From Stenogyne calaminthoides (taxonomy: Eukaryota > Streptophyta > Magnoliopsida > Lamiales > Lamiaceae): a stretch of 64,000 nucleotides of DNA. Below the pieces are notes generated by a model, which was not told the origin of the DNA, did not search any database, and saw only the letters and a program-made list of their open reading frames with translations. This document shows positions 45,514-57,558 of the stretch, piece after piece (the first letter of the stretch is position 1; every line of letters begins with the position of its first letter). Location of the stretch: positions 32,224,804 through 32,288,803 of the forward strand of contig JBBCBC010000001.1 of NCBI GenBank assembly GCA_037126765.1, in the 5' to 3' direction. The position numbers and the translations under genes are program-made.

Positions 45514-48500
45514 TTAGTCTCTTAACCAGCTGGTTCTGGAGAACAATCCATCAAGCATTTTAGGTGATTTTTCTCCAAGATCCAGAAGCCCTAGCTCATT
45601 ACACAATTCTCTGAATCTGATCTCAGCTAGTGGCTTGGTTAGAATATCAGCTTTCTGTAAATCAGTGTGAATCTTTTCCATTCTGATATTCTTCTTTTCA
45701 ACATGATCTCTTATAAAATGGTGTCTGACATCCACATGCTTGCATCTTGTATGTAGAACAGGATTCTGAGTGATTGCAATAGCACTATTACTGTCACAGA
45801 ATATAGGTACATTCTTAGCTACGATGTTATAATCCCTCAGCTGCTGACTAAGCCAGAGCAGTTGGGAGCAACCACTTCTGCAAAGCCATATATTCTGGCT
45901 TCAGAAGTAGATGTCGAAACGATGTCTGCTTCTTTGAAAACCACGAGATCAGTTTACTTCCTAAAAACTGACATGTTCCTGAGGTTGACTTCCTGTCAAT
46001 CTTGCAACCTCCATAATCAGAATCAGAATACCCACTAAGCTCTAGATTATCATCTGATGGGTAAAATAAACCAAGGTTTACTGTCCCCTTCAGATACTTA
46101 AGAATCCGCTTAGCTGCTTCTAGGTGGCTTTGCATTGGATTTGCCTGAAATCTGGCACATACACCTACTGCAAGGTGATATCCGGTCCGGCTTTGCGATC
46201 GGTATAGTAGAGATCCAATGAGAGCCCTATATTCTTTTCTCGATTTGTTTTTCGACCATCCTCATCCGATCCATCTTGAATCCAGTCATCATAGGAATTT
46301 TGGCTTCCTTGCAATTTTGAACTCCAAACTTAGCCAATAAATTCCTAGTGTACTTTGCTTGGCAGATGAATATCCCTTCTGCACTTTGCTTCACCTGGAG
46401 ACCCAGAAAGTAATTCATCTGTCCCATCATGGACATCTCGAACTTCCCTTGCATCGACTTTTGTCAATATTTCACATAGACTCTTGTTAGGAGATCCAAA
46501 GATGATGTCGCCCACGTGATCCGAACCATCGAATATCTTCTCCATCTTCTATTCTCGAATAAGGTTCTATCCATCGCCCTTTAGTGAACCCACCGCCGAT
46601 CAAGAACCGAGAGAGAGTGTATCATACCACGCCGAGGAGCTTTGTTTCGCCATAAAGAGCTTTTCTTAAACGGTACACTTGGTTGTTCTTTTCAAAGCCC
46701 CGGAGGTTGTTCGACATAAACTTCCTCTCTTAGTACCCCGCTTAAAAATGCACTCTTTACGTCCATCCGATACCAAATGAACCCTCTGTGGGGAAGCATA
46801 TGCTAGAAACAATCGAATGGCTTCTAAAGGGCGGCGATCGTGCAAAGGTCTCGTCATAATCAATTCCTTCTAATTGTGAATACCCCCTTAGCAACAAGCC
46901 TTGCCTTTATTTACGGTGATGACATTTTTCTCATCTCTCTTGTTCTTGAAAACCCACTTCGTGCCAATTACGCCTTGATGATTTGGTCCGCCTACCAGTT
47001 CCCAAACTTGATTTATGTCGAACTGCTTCCAAATTTCTCTTCTGCATGGGCTAGAATCCAAATTTTCAAGCGTCTTGTAGAGCTTCCTCTATTGTTGTTG
47101 GTTCCTTCATAGACAAATAACAGAATACATGGCACTTTCACCAATCGATGTCTAGTTTTAACTTTATCGGATGGGTCTCCGATGATCGAGATCGGTTGAA
47201 TGACCGGTTATCCGTGTCCTTCGCTCGATTTGCATCGGTTTGAGAACATCATCCATTTCGATAAAGGTTCATTACTAGAATCTTTGGGGAGTGGTGCGAA
47301 ATTATGATCCACTTGATAAGAACATGTCTCGGTGATGTTGGACTCATCATGTCTTGATGTACGTTAAATGGAACTTCAGTGTTCCCCCACGAACCGGATG
47401 GTTCGATTGATCTTATCTCACCAGTATCGACTTCTTCATCGACAGTTTTTTAGTACCTTAGGATCTGAATGATCGGTGAATCGACTAGATCCGGAATGTA
47501 TCTTTGGTGCGGTTTTAGATTCTTTTTCCTTGATCATTAGGTGATCCATTTTCTCGAGCATCGGTACTAGTTGATCGGTACATCTTGTTACGAGGCGATT
47601 TATCTTGTTCGAAGATGCTTCATCAAAGACTACATGGGGTGTTTCTTCCACAAGTAGGGTTAAATGCATTGTAAACCCCGAAAGCCTTCCTAGATGAAGA
47701 ATATCCTAAGAATATACCCTCATCTGACTTGGCCTCAAAAGTCTTCAACTGACTCTTCCCATTGTTGTGTATGAAACACTTACACCCAAAAACATGGAAG
47801 TAAGAGACACGAGGTTTTCTTCGTCCTTCCACATTTCATAGGGTGTTTTGTAGTGAGCCTTAGTCGAAAGACATCCGCTTCGAGTATGGCATGCGGTGTT
47901 GATTATTACCTTTCGAAATGGCTTGGTATTGCATGTTCAAATTCTAACATCGTCGTCGAAAGCGAATTTCTTTGAGAGTTTTGTTCCTCCGCTTCGCTAC
48001 TCCATTTTGTTGTGACGTCCTTGCAGATGATGTTTCATGTCAGATACCAAACTTAGAGCAAAAAATCATAATAAAAGAGTTCGTAAATTATGTACCTTTA
48101 TCTCGATCGATTTTTACTACTAATCGACACCCTTCTCATTTTGTAATCTTTTTAGCGGCTTTCGGGTATCTTCGTTGTCGCCTCATTCTTCTTATGTAAT
48201 AATATAACCTGTAAACTTGGAATAGTCATCCACGATTACCGAGTATATTTGTGGTCCGTTGAGACCGACCGTGTAATCGGTCCAAATAGATCCATATGAA
48301 GCAATCGCAGATTTCTCTCTTTGGATGCGGTCCGGATTCCCTTGAATGAAGCTTTGACTGTTTTCCTTCGACATGCAAAGACATGTCCGATCCTTTGAAA
48401 ATACTTCATTCGAAGTCCTTCCACTAGAGACATCCTTGCTATCTTATTAAGAGTTTTAAAGTTCGGATGGCTCATTCTTTTTTGTGCCAGAGCCAACTGC

Positions 48501-49000
48501 TACTTTTGGAACTCTTGACAATCGTGCATGCATTTCTTGGGCAACTGCTTCAATCACCGTTGTGTAGATCGTCCCTTTCCTTGAACCAGTTAGCAAAATC
48601 TGTTGAGTGGCTCGATTCTTGATAGTGCATTGGTCAGTCGAGAACTCAACACTGAATCCGTTGTCGCAGAATTGTGAAACCGATAATAGGTTGTGCTTCA
48701 GACCTTTGACATACGAGACTCGCCATTTGTACATCATCATTCTCTAAGTTTCAATCCTTTGGTATAACCAAAATTATCATCACCGAAGAGTACACGCGGG
48801 CCTTTACGTTCTATGTAAGAGCCGAGGAGATGTTTGCTTCGATTATGTGCCTTGAGCATCCACTATCGATGTACCGGATAGTTGCTTGCACACCTCCTTT
48901 GTTGGCGGACCCACGCGATCCTCTGCAGCCCAAATCGGGCTTTAGGTACCCCTTTTGGATTGGGTCCTGAGGGGTTAGGATTAGTTTTGGGGATCCATAC
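45514..49000 (-). pseudogene. Pol of element C
   Basis: All domains can be traced. Protease to pre-integrase: NLLSVSQFCDNGFSVEF near 48690. Integrase: HMDLFGPIT near 48310, then a frame-broken core. Integrase tail: KTFEAKSDEGIFLGYSS near 47700. RT: fragments near 47100-46450, with HVGDIIFGSPN where YVDDIIFGS is expected. RT end: KFEMSMMGQMNYFLGLQV. RNase H: YSDSDYGGCKIDRKSTSG and ADILTKPLAEIRF. Ends at 45514. Most breaks fall inside the anomalous block 46140-50830, whereas RNase H (45514-46135) is nearly clean. Confidence 0.8.
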
Positions 49001-51443
49001 AAACAGAGCACTTCTATTGTGATCAGTTAGATCAGAAGGCCTGATTTGTCTCCCATACCTATCAACATAATCATACGTCTCTTTATATGCTTTCTGATTA
49101 GTATGATTATTAGTGTGAACCTTGGGTGACTTAGAAGACTTGGGATTTATCTTTTCGCTTTGTCTTCTTTTCATCCAAAGGTTTCTGTGCAGCGTTCCCT
49201 AGATTTACGATTATAGGGTAGGTACGATTGCTACCATCAAAAGATTCATATCTTTTCGGCATAGGTGGTTTTTGCAGTTTACCTGAAGCATGGTTATTAG
49301 GCAGCTGACCTTGATTGGGTCTCAGATTGGACTTCCCTTTTACAGGTTGTCTTTTCTGATTCCTGGTCTGTTGATCAGGTTGAGGTCTCTTCAGAAGAAC
49401 TGGGTTCTTCTGTTGATTCCTCGGTTGATGCTTTACCGGTTGGGGTCCATTTCGTTTCCCCTTACGGTTGAAAAACCGCCTTTACCTGTTCAACTGGTCT
49501 TTTTCCCTTATTAGATACATGTTTGGCTTTTGGTGTATCTTTGGAAGGGTTCTCATACCCAAGTCCCTTCTTGTTAATCGTTGTTCGAAAATAGGTGTTC
49601 ATGTCTTGAACGGTTTTAGATGATTTTGTAAAAACCTCTATTTTCTTCGCAGATTATCCTCGATGATGATTTTAGACTTTCATGCTTTAATAGCTCATCG
49701 AATTTTGCTTGCGGGATTTTGAAGTCATCGACTTCTTTGTTTGTTAATTGCCGGTGATCTTTGATCTGCTTCTCCCGATCGAAGCTTTAACTTTCGTAAT
49801 TTTAAATTCCTCGGTTGCCTTCCGGCGGTTTAAATTGATTTAAGTTCGAGGCTTTATCGAGATCATTCTCTTTAGCAAAGTCGATTATTTACGGTCCTCG
49901 GCTTGTCATTTTTAAAACTTCCACTATAGCATAAGTGTCTCTGCATTGGAGAGATCCTCAAGCAATTGCTTTCGAGTAGAGCTGCGGGTCAATCTCCCCA
50001 AAGAGGTGTGCTAATGATAGCGGTGTAAAAGCGAACAAAGCGGTTTGGAGGTTACCTCAGATTGGTCCTCCTTGGCCATCGGCGAGATCTCATCATCATC
50101 CGAAGAGAATATCGGATCTTCATTTCCATAGAAGTCAACAAAGATTCTTGATCGGGGCAAATCTTCTCTGGAGGGTATCCGAGTCCTCGGAGGGCGGAAT
50201 CTGAATCGTCAATTCTGACGTGTCGGCAACCATAGCTTTTACGTCCTGTCACCGTTGCTCTCTTACGTTCCTCTTTTCTTCCCTTTCTCTTGGCGTCAGT
50301 GCAGGCGTCTGCTTTATGTGACACAATTCTCCTGAATTGAAGCACGCTCCTTGATCCACGGAACCTTTTCTTCCGGGTGAATCACTCGTCTCTGTATGAT
50401 CTATCGGTGATTTCCTTTTCGATAGTAGTCGAGCTTCTTACATCGATTGGTTATCTCTTCTCTTATCATTTAGATTATCTTTTTTTCCTTTCATCTCTGT
50501 GATCTCTCCGATCATCGGATCCCGGTTCTTCGGAGATCTGTTTGTCGATCTCCTATCTCTTCCTCGGCTATGTTGATAATCTTTATAGAATCTTGATACT
50601 TACCCGTTTAGTATTTGATTTCTCTAGTTTCTGGTAAGCGGAAGCGTCTGTTACGCGACTTATGATGTTTCCAATGGCCTCATTGGTCTTCAATCTGTTC
50701 TTTGGTTGCCTTAAAAGCAAACCGATTTGGAAGTTGAGGCTTCGGCGGGCACCTCATCTTCATCTCGCTTGTCCTCTCTCAATTAAATCAAACTCGTGAG
50801 CTTTAAGGCTCAAGAACAAGCTACTTGGCTTCATTTTTTAAATGTCTTGGCAATCCTTGATTACCGTGACCTTCATGTCCCATTTCTTGGTGAGAGACCT
50901 TAAAATTTTGTAGTTGATATCTTTATCAGACATCTCTCTACCAAGTTCTCGAAGCTTGTTTATTGACATAGTAATCCTTCCATCGAGTTCGTTGATGGTT
51001 TCGTTGGGCAGCATCTTTAATTTTTCGAACTTTACCAGTTCGGCCTGCAAACGGCTGTCTTTTATCTGGTCATTTCCCTCGCATATTTCAGCTAGAGTAT
51101 CCCACATTGCTTTCGCAGATTTGAGATACTTAATCTTTTCCTTGGTGACCTTATCCATTGTTTTCATGATAATATGCCTTGCGATAGTATCTAGAGTATG
51201 CAGTTTCCTTTCCTCTGCATCCATCAAGGCTGGGCTTTTTCGTACAAGACTTCCCGGGGCAAAGTCTGGATCTCCTCCAACTGCAGGGTTGTCGTAATAT
51301 ATGATGATGGGTCCTCTTTCGATGACTTCCATCATTCTGCCACTGATCGAACCTAGATGGTTGGACATATATATGGCCCAATCTGCATACTCATCGATTG
51401 AGAACTTCGGCAGATCATGATACATACCTGAGGTGTTATCCAT
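49000..51443 (-). pseudogene. Gag and linker of element C
   Basis: The 201-codon N-terminal frame, MDNTSGMYHDLPKF to TVIKDCQDI (51443-50838), is intact and reads REMSDKDINY where F has a stop. Beyond 50830 the basic region, zinc knuckle (ACFNSGELCHIK near 50340, second Cys changed) and coiled coil are recognisable only in fragments. The linker returns near 49500-48900 with KAYKETYDYVDRYGRQIRPSDL. Confidence 0.82.
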
Positions 51444-51565
51444 GCTGAGTGTTTTTGGAAAATGAATGAGTTTTAAGAAGGTTTTTCAAGATCAGTTCAG
51501 TCGACCACAAAGATTCTTCCTCAAGAATCGATGATACACAAAGTCAGTGGTCTGTAGAACCAACT

Positions 51566-51577
51566 GCTCTGATACCA
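51566..51577 (-). promoter_or_regulatory. Primer-binding site of C
   Basis: TGGTATCAGAGC on the minus strand, two bases inside the 5' LTR. Confidence 0.92.
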
Positions 51578-51579
51578 CT

Positions 51580-53149
51580 TGTAGGTCCCGAACGGGTTTT
51601 GTGAGGGCAGAAGTCTAGAGGGGAGGGGTGAATAGACTTCTGAAAACTTTTTGTGCAGATCAGGTGTGAGGGCAGTTAGCCTGATCAGAGTGCGAGTGAA
51701 TCAGTTTGGGCTGATAACCAACTTACTAATCGCCTGAAGGCAGATCAGTTCGGTAACTATCAGTTTAACTGATGTGTGCGGAAGCTTAAGTTTTACCCGT
51801 GAAAAACCAGTTTTTATAAATCAGATTCCAAAGTTAGTGTTTTAACCAGTTGACTGAAGTGTCAAGCTTGATCAGATCAGAAGCTTGGTGCTAGCTGATC
51901 TCAACTTAGAATATGTATGCGCTTTAAAGGTTGTGTGCAATTGTGTAGACAGTTAATCAAAGCGGTAAAGGCACACAAGATTTATAGTGGTTCGGACAAA
52001 CCAGTCCTACGTCCACTCTTCCCTATCACAAGGGGCACCAACTTAACCAACTGGACTTAGTTTTATGTGTTAGTCCAACACAGTACACCGACAGATATTT
52101 AAGGAGTTCTCACTCAACCGATCCCAGAAATCAGAACTAGAAACCCTAGTCTGAAATCTTGCTAAACAACTTAACCTAACTTGGGTTTGGATAAGATTGT
52201 TTTGGTTCCAACTATGAAATCTTTTCTAGTGTTTAAGGTAGCCTATCAGCTAGATGAAAAGATTTCTATGCTAAGAACTTATGGGATGAACACTTAATAA
52301 AATAATCTTCTTGATCGTGTTCTTCGTGCGGAAATCTGATAATTGCTTGAGCTTCTTGATTGTTCAGTGTTTCCGTGTCTTCACTCTGAAGTGTGATCCC
52401 ATATTTATAGACCTTGAAATCAAAGAGCCGTTGGAGAGCAATTTGAATTTCAGGCTATATTAGGTAGGTTTGCAGGATTGATGTGACGTGCTTCAGGAAC
52501 GGCATGGCCGAAAGCGTGAACTTGTATTTTATAGCCGTTAGAGAGAGCAGCATCAAATCCCTTAATTGTCGGCTCCGATCATACGTGTCTTGTTCTTATT
52601 GGTTAGCAGACGCACTTTTCAGTGTTTGTTCTTCCAACTAAGGTTGACATTCTTCTTGTTCAGATCATCGACGTATGATTAGGTGAAACATCAGTTTTCA
52701 CCTGGTGAGCTGACCTGATCAGTCAAGGCTGATCAGTCTACCTGATGGAGTCTTCTGGTGCCGGTTGACTTAGCTTCAACTAGCAGACTCGGCTGATGTA
52801 GGTCTTCTGGTCTGATCTTCTGGAAGTCATCTGATCTTCAAGTATTCTGAGTTTGAGCTTTATGACTTCAGCTGAGATATCTGACTAGATCAGATCGATC
52901 TGATCTTCTGTTCTTCTCTAGCATTCTGGTCTGTCGGATATCAGCTGTTCTTTGGATCTTCAGATCTGACTTATACATATTGAGGTTCCCCCTCAATATG
53001 TGACCTATCTATTACATCAGTTGTTCTATACAGTAATTATCAACTGGTATTCTAAAAACGGTAATATAAACATCAGTCAGCTAACAGGTCTGACTGGTCC
53101 TATTACATGTGTTTCTGGAACTTTTATCAAAACTATAAATTTCCCAACA
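51580..53149 (-). repeat. 5' LTR of C
   Basis: 1570 bp, minus strand TGTTGGGAAATTTATAG to GGGACCTACA, TATA box (TATAAAT) at 52403-52409. CAG and CTG are common here, unlike the other LTR. Confidence 0.92.
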
Positions 53150-53154
53150 CTCTC

Positions 53155-53502
53155 TTTCAATGGTTCAGATTAATCCACAAAAAATCATATCCTAGGCCCA
53201 CTAAGGCACCTTCAGAACCGTGGTCCTTGGTCTTGGGCCAGCTTCTCCAGGCCCAATCTCCTTCTCTCTCTTCGCCCTGCATAGCTCAACCTTCTGGACT
53301 CTTATTCTCCAGGCCCAGATTATCCTCCTGGGCCCATTTCCTCAACTCGCTTATCTTTATTAGTCTTCGCCTTCCTCCAGGCCCCTTAGCTAGAGGCCCC
53401 TTCAGTCTGCTCATCGACCAGGATCCTGGGCCTCCTGGCCCAGCCCAACTCGTTTCTTCTTTGCCTTGGCCCATTCAATTGTCCTTCAACTCTTTTAATA
53501 CA
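53155..53502 (-). repeat. 5' LTR of Gypsy G, 5' part
   Basis: Continuation of 37777-38334 beyond C. The right border is placed at AATACA (minus TGTATTAAAAG), based on the imperfect inverted match to the other terminus. No target duplication can be tested because the far end of G is lost. Confidence 0.6.
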
Positions 53503-53974
53503 TAGTCAAACCTCCACGTGTATTCCTTTAATTGGACGGCATAACTATTCTCCATCAGTCTATCATTCATTTTCTATGCCAATTGAATGACATAATACTT
53601 TTCTATACTTTCATGCTAATTTACTTGATTGACGTAAGTTTGGTACTATGTCTTAGAATTAGAATTGATTTGTGACTATGGGGTTTTAACCTCTATCAGA
53701 ATGTGCATGGGATGTTCTTTCTGCCCTGTTAGATTGTCATTTACATGTTTTAATAGTGATTTTATTGTGTACTAAATCCTCATGGTAAATTTTATTGGAT
53801 TTAAATAATTCTTTTATTTGGTAAAATGTGTATTCTAGAAAAAAATTGAAATAATTTTGTTGTTTCACTAATTTGGTGATTAAAGCTAGATTCTAGAATG
53901 ATTACGGAACTGTTATCTATGTATGAGTGTGATGAAGATGATAACTTTTTATTGGTTTGAAAAGGATTTATTAG
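53503..53974. other. Unassigned former host sequence
   Basis: AT-rich. A weak possible exon remnant (SRMITELLSMYEC, about 53890-53930) resembles the region before the SAM-binding motif of Rsm22, but I would not rely on it. Nothing else seen. Confidence 0.3.
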
Positions 53975-54259
53975 GTGAAAAGAAGAGTTCCTGATATTTT
54001 CTCCAGCTAAAGTTCTTGATTTTGGGGCAGGAACTGGTTCAGCATTGTGGTAAACCTGTTGTTGGCTTCCTTCTCAAGTTTATAATACACATGCATATTT
54101 ATATTATAAGCAGATTGGTTATTTATAATTTTTTAAATACAATTTTGTAGGGCAATGATGGAGGTCTGACCTTAGGCTATGGAGAAGATTAATTTGGTGG
54201 AGCCATCACAATCAATTGAAAGAGCAAGACAGAGCCTACTTAAAGGCAGATGCACTTGA

Positions 54260-56020
54260 CCCTTTTAATTTACATTCTTTATTTAACAGTTTCAATAAAT
54301 AAGTTGTTATTCTTTTGTGTTTGCTGCTATATGTGAGTTTTGAGGCTAAGTATTTATTCAAATAAAGTCAACATATTGGCATAACGATTAACAAGTATGT
54401 TAAAACTTTCGAGAAGAAAAATTATATGTGAACATGTACATACATTTGAGAGAAAGAGAACAGAGAGTTTGAACATAGTTCTGCTTTTATTCTAGATTGT
54501 GAGTATAAAATTATCTTGTACAATTGAAGCATCAATTTACCAGAAAGTTATATGAGCTCAAACCTTCAGTAAGAGTTCCTTTTACTGTACACGTTGCAAT
54601 AGATAATTATGAAGATTAATATGCTTAAAGAAATCATGTTCAATAATACATTTAAATATATTTAAGAAAATGTTCTGTACATCTTTCCTAAAGTTTTTGA
54701 TGAACTTTTTCTAGTTATCTGATGTCATTTTGTTGTTTATGTTAGTGGTTTTAGAGTTGTATTTAGCTACAATTTTATTCTACTCAATTTAAATGTTATA
54801 GTTTGATTAATCTTTAACTTTAACTTTTATACACGTTTCTATTTATTTGTACTTTTAGACATATTCTTGTACACATGTCCTAATTTGGATTCATAATAAC
54901 TGTATCCACATACCTTAAATTTTAGAGAATAAAAAGTTGGGTCTCCTAGATATTTTCCCGTATTGGATATGCATAACTTAATCTGACCAACATAGCTCTC
55001 ACTCTCACCAAACATTTAGTTCAAGATAAAATTGATGGTAAGTATGCCATGTAGAGAGGTGGGGGAATAAAATTTAAATCTGACAGTGCAACTTAATATG
55101 GCAGAACAACATAGTTATGGGCTCAAAATTCATCATGAGTAAAATACTTTAATTTTTAAATAGTGGGAATTTTTTTATAGTTAACTTGTATTTGTATGGT
55201 TGGAATTTCATTTTCCATGAAGTTTTGTGAACTCATCATTCAAGCATGTCTGCATTGTAATATAGGAATGGACTTAATGTGTAAAGAATTCAGACCCTTT
55301 CCTAGAATACACTTACTCCAATATTTTAGTTTAAAAAGAAATTTGGTCATACTTTTCAAGCATACAAATGAGTTCCTTCTCGGCATATAGCCATATACTG
55401 GTATTTGTTTTACTTCCCTCGTAAAAATCTTATAAATTATAAATTTTATGGTATATATCCTAAGAAAGAAAGAAAGAGTGCTTAGGCAGGGGTCTTTTTT
55501 GCATCAATGACTTCATTTATCCTGGTTGGATGAGAAATTACTGGAATAAGTCCAACGATAAATTAATTATCATGTTATATACAGAAAAATCACGACCCTT
55601 CAAAAGCTGACAATGTAGGCAATATGTTGGAACAATATTGATATGTATTGCTTATGTATAATTTGGTATTTCTCTTTTATTTTGTAGTTGTAATGTTTTG
55701 TTCTTAGCGTCCTCGATGACACCCATATAATTTCACTAGTGTTGTACATTTTCTTTATATGCTTCTTTTGCTCATTGCAATTTTCATTTCCATTAAAGTT
55801 CAACGAAGAATGTATCATAGATCTTTGACATAGTTCTGAGTTGTATTTTATCATGGGGAAAAATTGTAGATTTAAGCGATCTGCCGCTAATACAAAGTTA
55901 TAGTAGCCTCCAAGCATTGACTCAAAAAATAAACAATTCTGGCAGACGACATGATCTGGTCATTGTTGTAACTAACATCTTAATTGCTCTTATAAATGTT
56001 GGGGTTTTTATTTTTTTGTG
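54260..56020. other. Pseudogene intron, AT-rich
   Basis: Between recognisable Rsm22 exons. Exon 2 may continue to about 54300 (NLHSLFNSFNK), but weakly. No other gene or mobile element recognised. Confidence 0.5.
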
Positions 56021-57143
56021 TGCTAATAGAATTTAGTTGATATGTTTTATAAGTTTGATAAATTTTATGATCTAGAGTTAATATGTATTATGTACGTGCT
56101 TGGGGAGATACCGTCAATAAGTGACCGAATTACCCTCGTGCGCCAGCTCTGGGACCTTGCAGGAGACATCTTGGTAAATCTTTGAACTCTATGGTTTATT
56201 TCTCATGTGCACATGTTATTGAGAGTGCATTACATTGGATATGCAATGTAACATAAGTATTCTTTAATCTAATTCTGTATGACAGGGGATTTAATTACAA
56301 AGACAACTCTTAACAACATGGATATTAATCACAAAGATTTAAGTTTCTCTATGATTAAATTGATTAATGTTTCTTTTGTCGGTAGGAATTTCATTTGTTT
56401 TTTATTTAAAAATTCTCAGCTTAGGTTTGCTGATATTAAAATTGCAGAACTTTGATACTTACATGGGTTGTGCAGTCAATTAGTGAATCTTAGACGACAA
56501 TCTTCGAAAGGCTCATTACAAATGAATTATTCGATAATATGGTGTCATAGGTTAGAGTTCTCCAGTAATATGGAAAATATTGATGATTTAACTTTTAAGT
56601 CTAAACCGGAACATGAAACATTGCAGTGCACTAGAAATTAGCAAGTTTATTCTTAGATGGAACGTGAGTGATGTAGGAGAATATAGTTGACTTCCCAATC
56701 AGAGTTGACGGTTGCCACCTAGAAAATGATATGCGAATTACTTTGAAGATGTTGCATTTTAGTGTCATTAATTTTTTTTTATTGAATTTTGGCAAGGAAG
56801 TGCAATACATAAAAACCATTTGTTTTAGTAGAATTTACCATTTCTTCAAGTAGTGTTATGGCATTGTAGTCTTTCCTTTTTCACTGGCATGTACATGCAC
56901 GATTTTAATCAAGTATGCTAGGTTCTAACTAGTTTTGGTAAAAGTTATTTTATTCACCTTGACTGATGTCTCATTTAATGTCGAGATTAATTATTTTACA
57001 TTATATGGCAGGCATGGAAATGGTTACTTTTCCATTGAAAATGATCTCATGCATGATAAATTAAAGAGACTTGTATAATTTCATGGGCTATAATATTATT
57101 TTTGCTTACATTAAAATCAAGAGGCACATACTAGTAATGTAGG

Positions 57144-57558
57144 CTATGTTTATTTTGGATTTGCCTAACCGAAGGTGGGATGTTACGTCCCCTACCTTCT
57201 CTATTGGATTTAATATTCGGATTTCAAAATCCAACTCACATCCACAGCTAAAAATATATGTTCACTCTTACACACTGATTTGACATAAAGTTTCTTCAAT
57301 AATATAATAATACCACATCACCATTCTTACACACATTTGACACAAAGTTATGCATGAAGATAATCAATTCGGTCGTTGTGGTCGAACTCTATTATGGATT
57401 TCTAATCGTAACTAAATCTTCCATTTTTTTCTTTCACGTCCAAACCTACTTAGAATCCCAAAACAAACATATATTATCACTATTCATCAGGATTTTGAAA
57501 TTCCTAGATTTCACCAGCCGGATTTCCACCATCCACCGTAATCCCAAAACAAACATAG
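57144..57558. mobile_element. MITE-like element in an Rsm22 intron
   Basis: Ends match as inverted repeats: CTATGTTTATTTTGGATTTG on the left and, reversed, CTATGTTTGTTTTGGGATTA on the right. 415 bp, non-coding. The flanks show no clear target duplication, so the superfamily is unassigned. TCTTACACAC occurs twice inside (near 57267 and 57325). Flanking intron 56174-57143 and 57559-58536 is AT-rich without features I can name. Confidence 0.6.

Larger units (their letters stand above)
38335..53149 (-). mobile_element. SIRE-type Copia element C, full length
   Basis: 14.8 kb, bounded by LTRs of 1549 and 1570 bp and a perfect target duplication CTCTC (38330-38334 and 53150-53154). Minus-strand order: LTR, primer site, gag, pol, spacer with antisense unit, ORF3, hairpin, polypurine tract, LTR. 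It lies in the 5' LTR of Gypsy G. Three blocks (about 38425-40915, 44080-45490 and 46140-50830) carry systematic CAG/CTG to CG changes that look technical and create many frame breaks. Confidence 0.92.
15713..53502 (-). mobile_element. Tat-type Ty3/Gypsy element G, split by three insertions
   Basis: The minus-strand order is: 5' LTR (53502-53155 plus 38334-37777), primer site, gag (37688-36044 plus 19243-18976), protease (about 18975-18399), linker and reverse transcriptase start (16719-15713). The breaks are filled by C, H and an LTR, and coding homology resumes across each. Gag motifs such as DGVKCRVFL-like VKCRVFLTTL, AQQWFSQL, FLHQFAS and KKPVTSFDDLL are typical of the Tat group. The rest of pol and the 3' LTR are lost at 15713, where E begins. 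Confidence 0.82.

Noticed and set aside
50914..51297. 127-codon plus-strand ORF in C and its twin at 22727-23113 (minus) in F
   Set aside because: Both are antisense shadows of the conserved gag N-terminus.
53107..53505. Pro/Ser-rich ORF spanning the C/G junction
   Set aside because: It crosses a defined target duplication and lies in LTR sequence; no homologous frame elsewhere.
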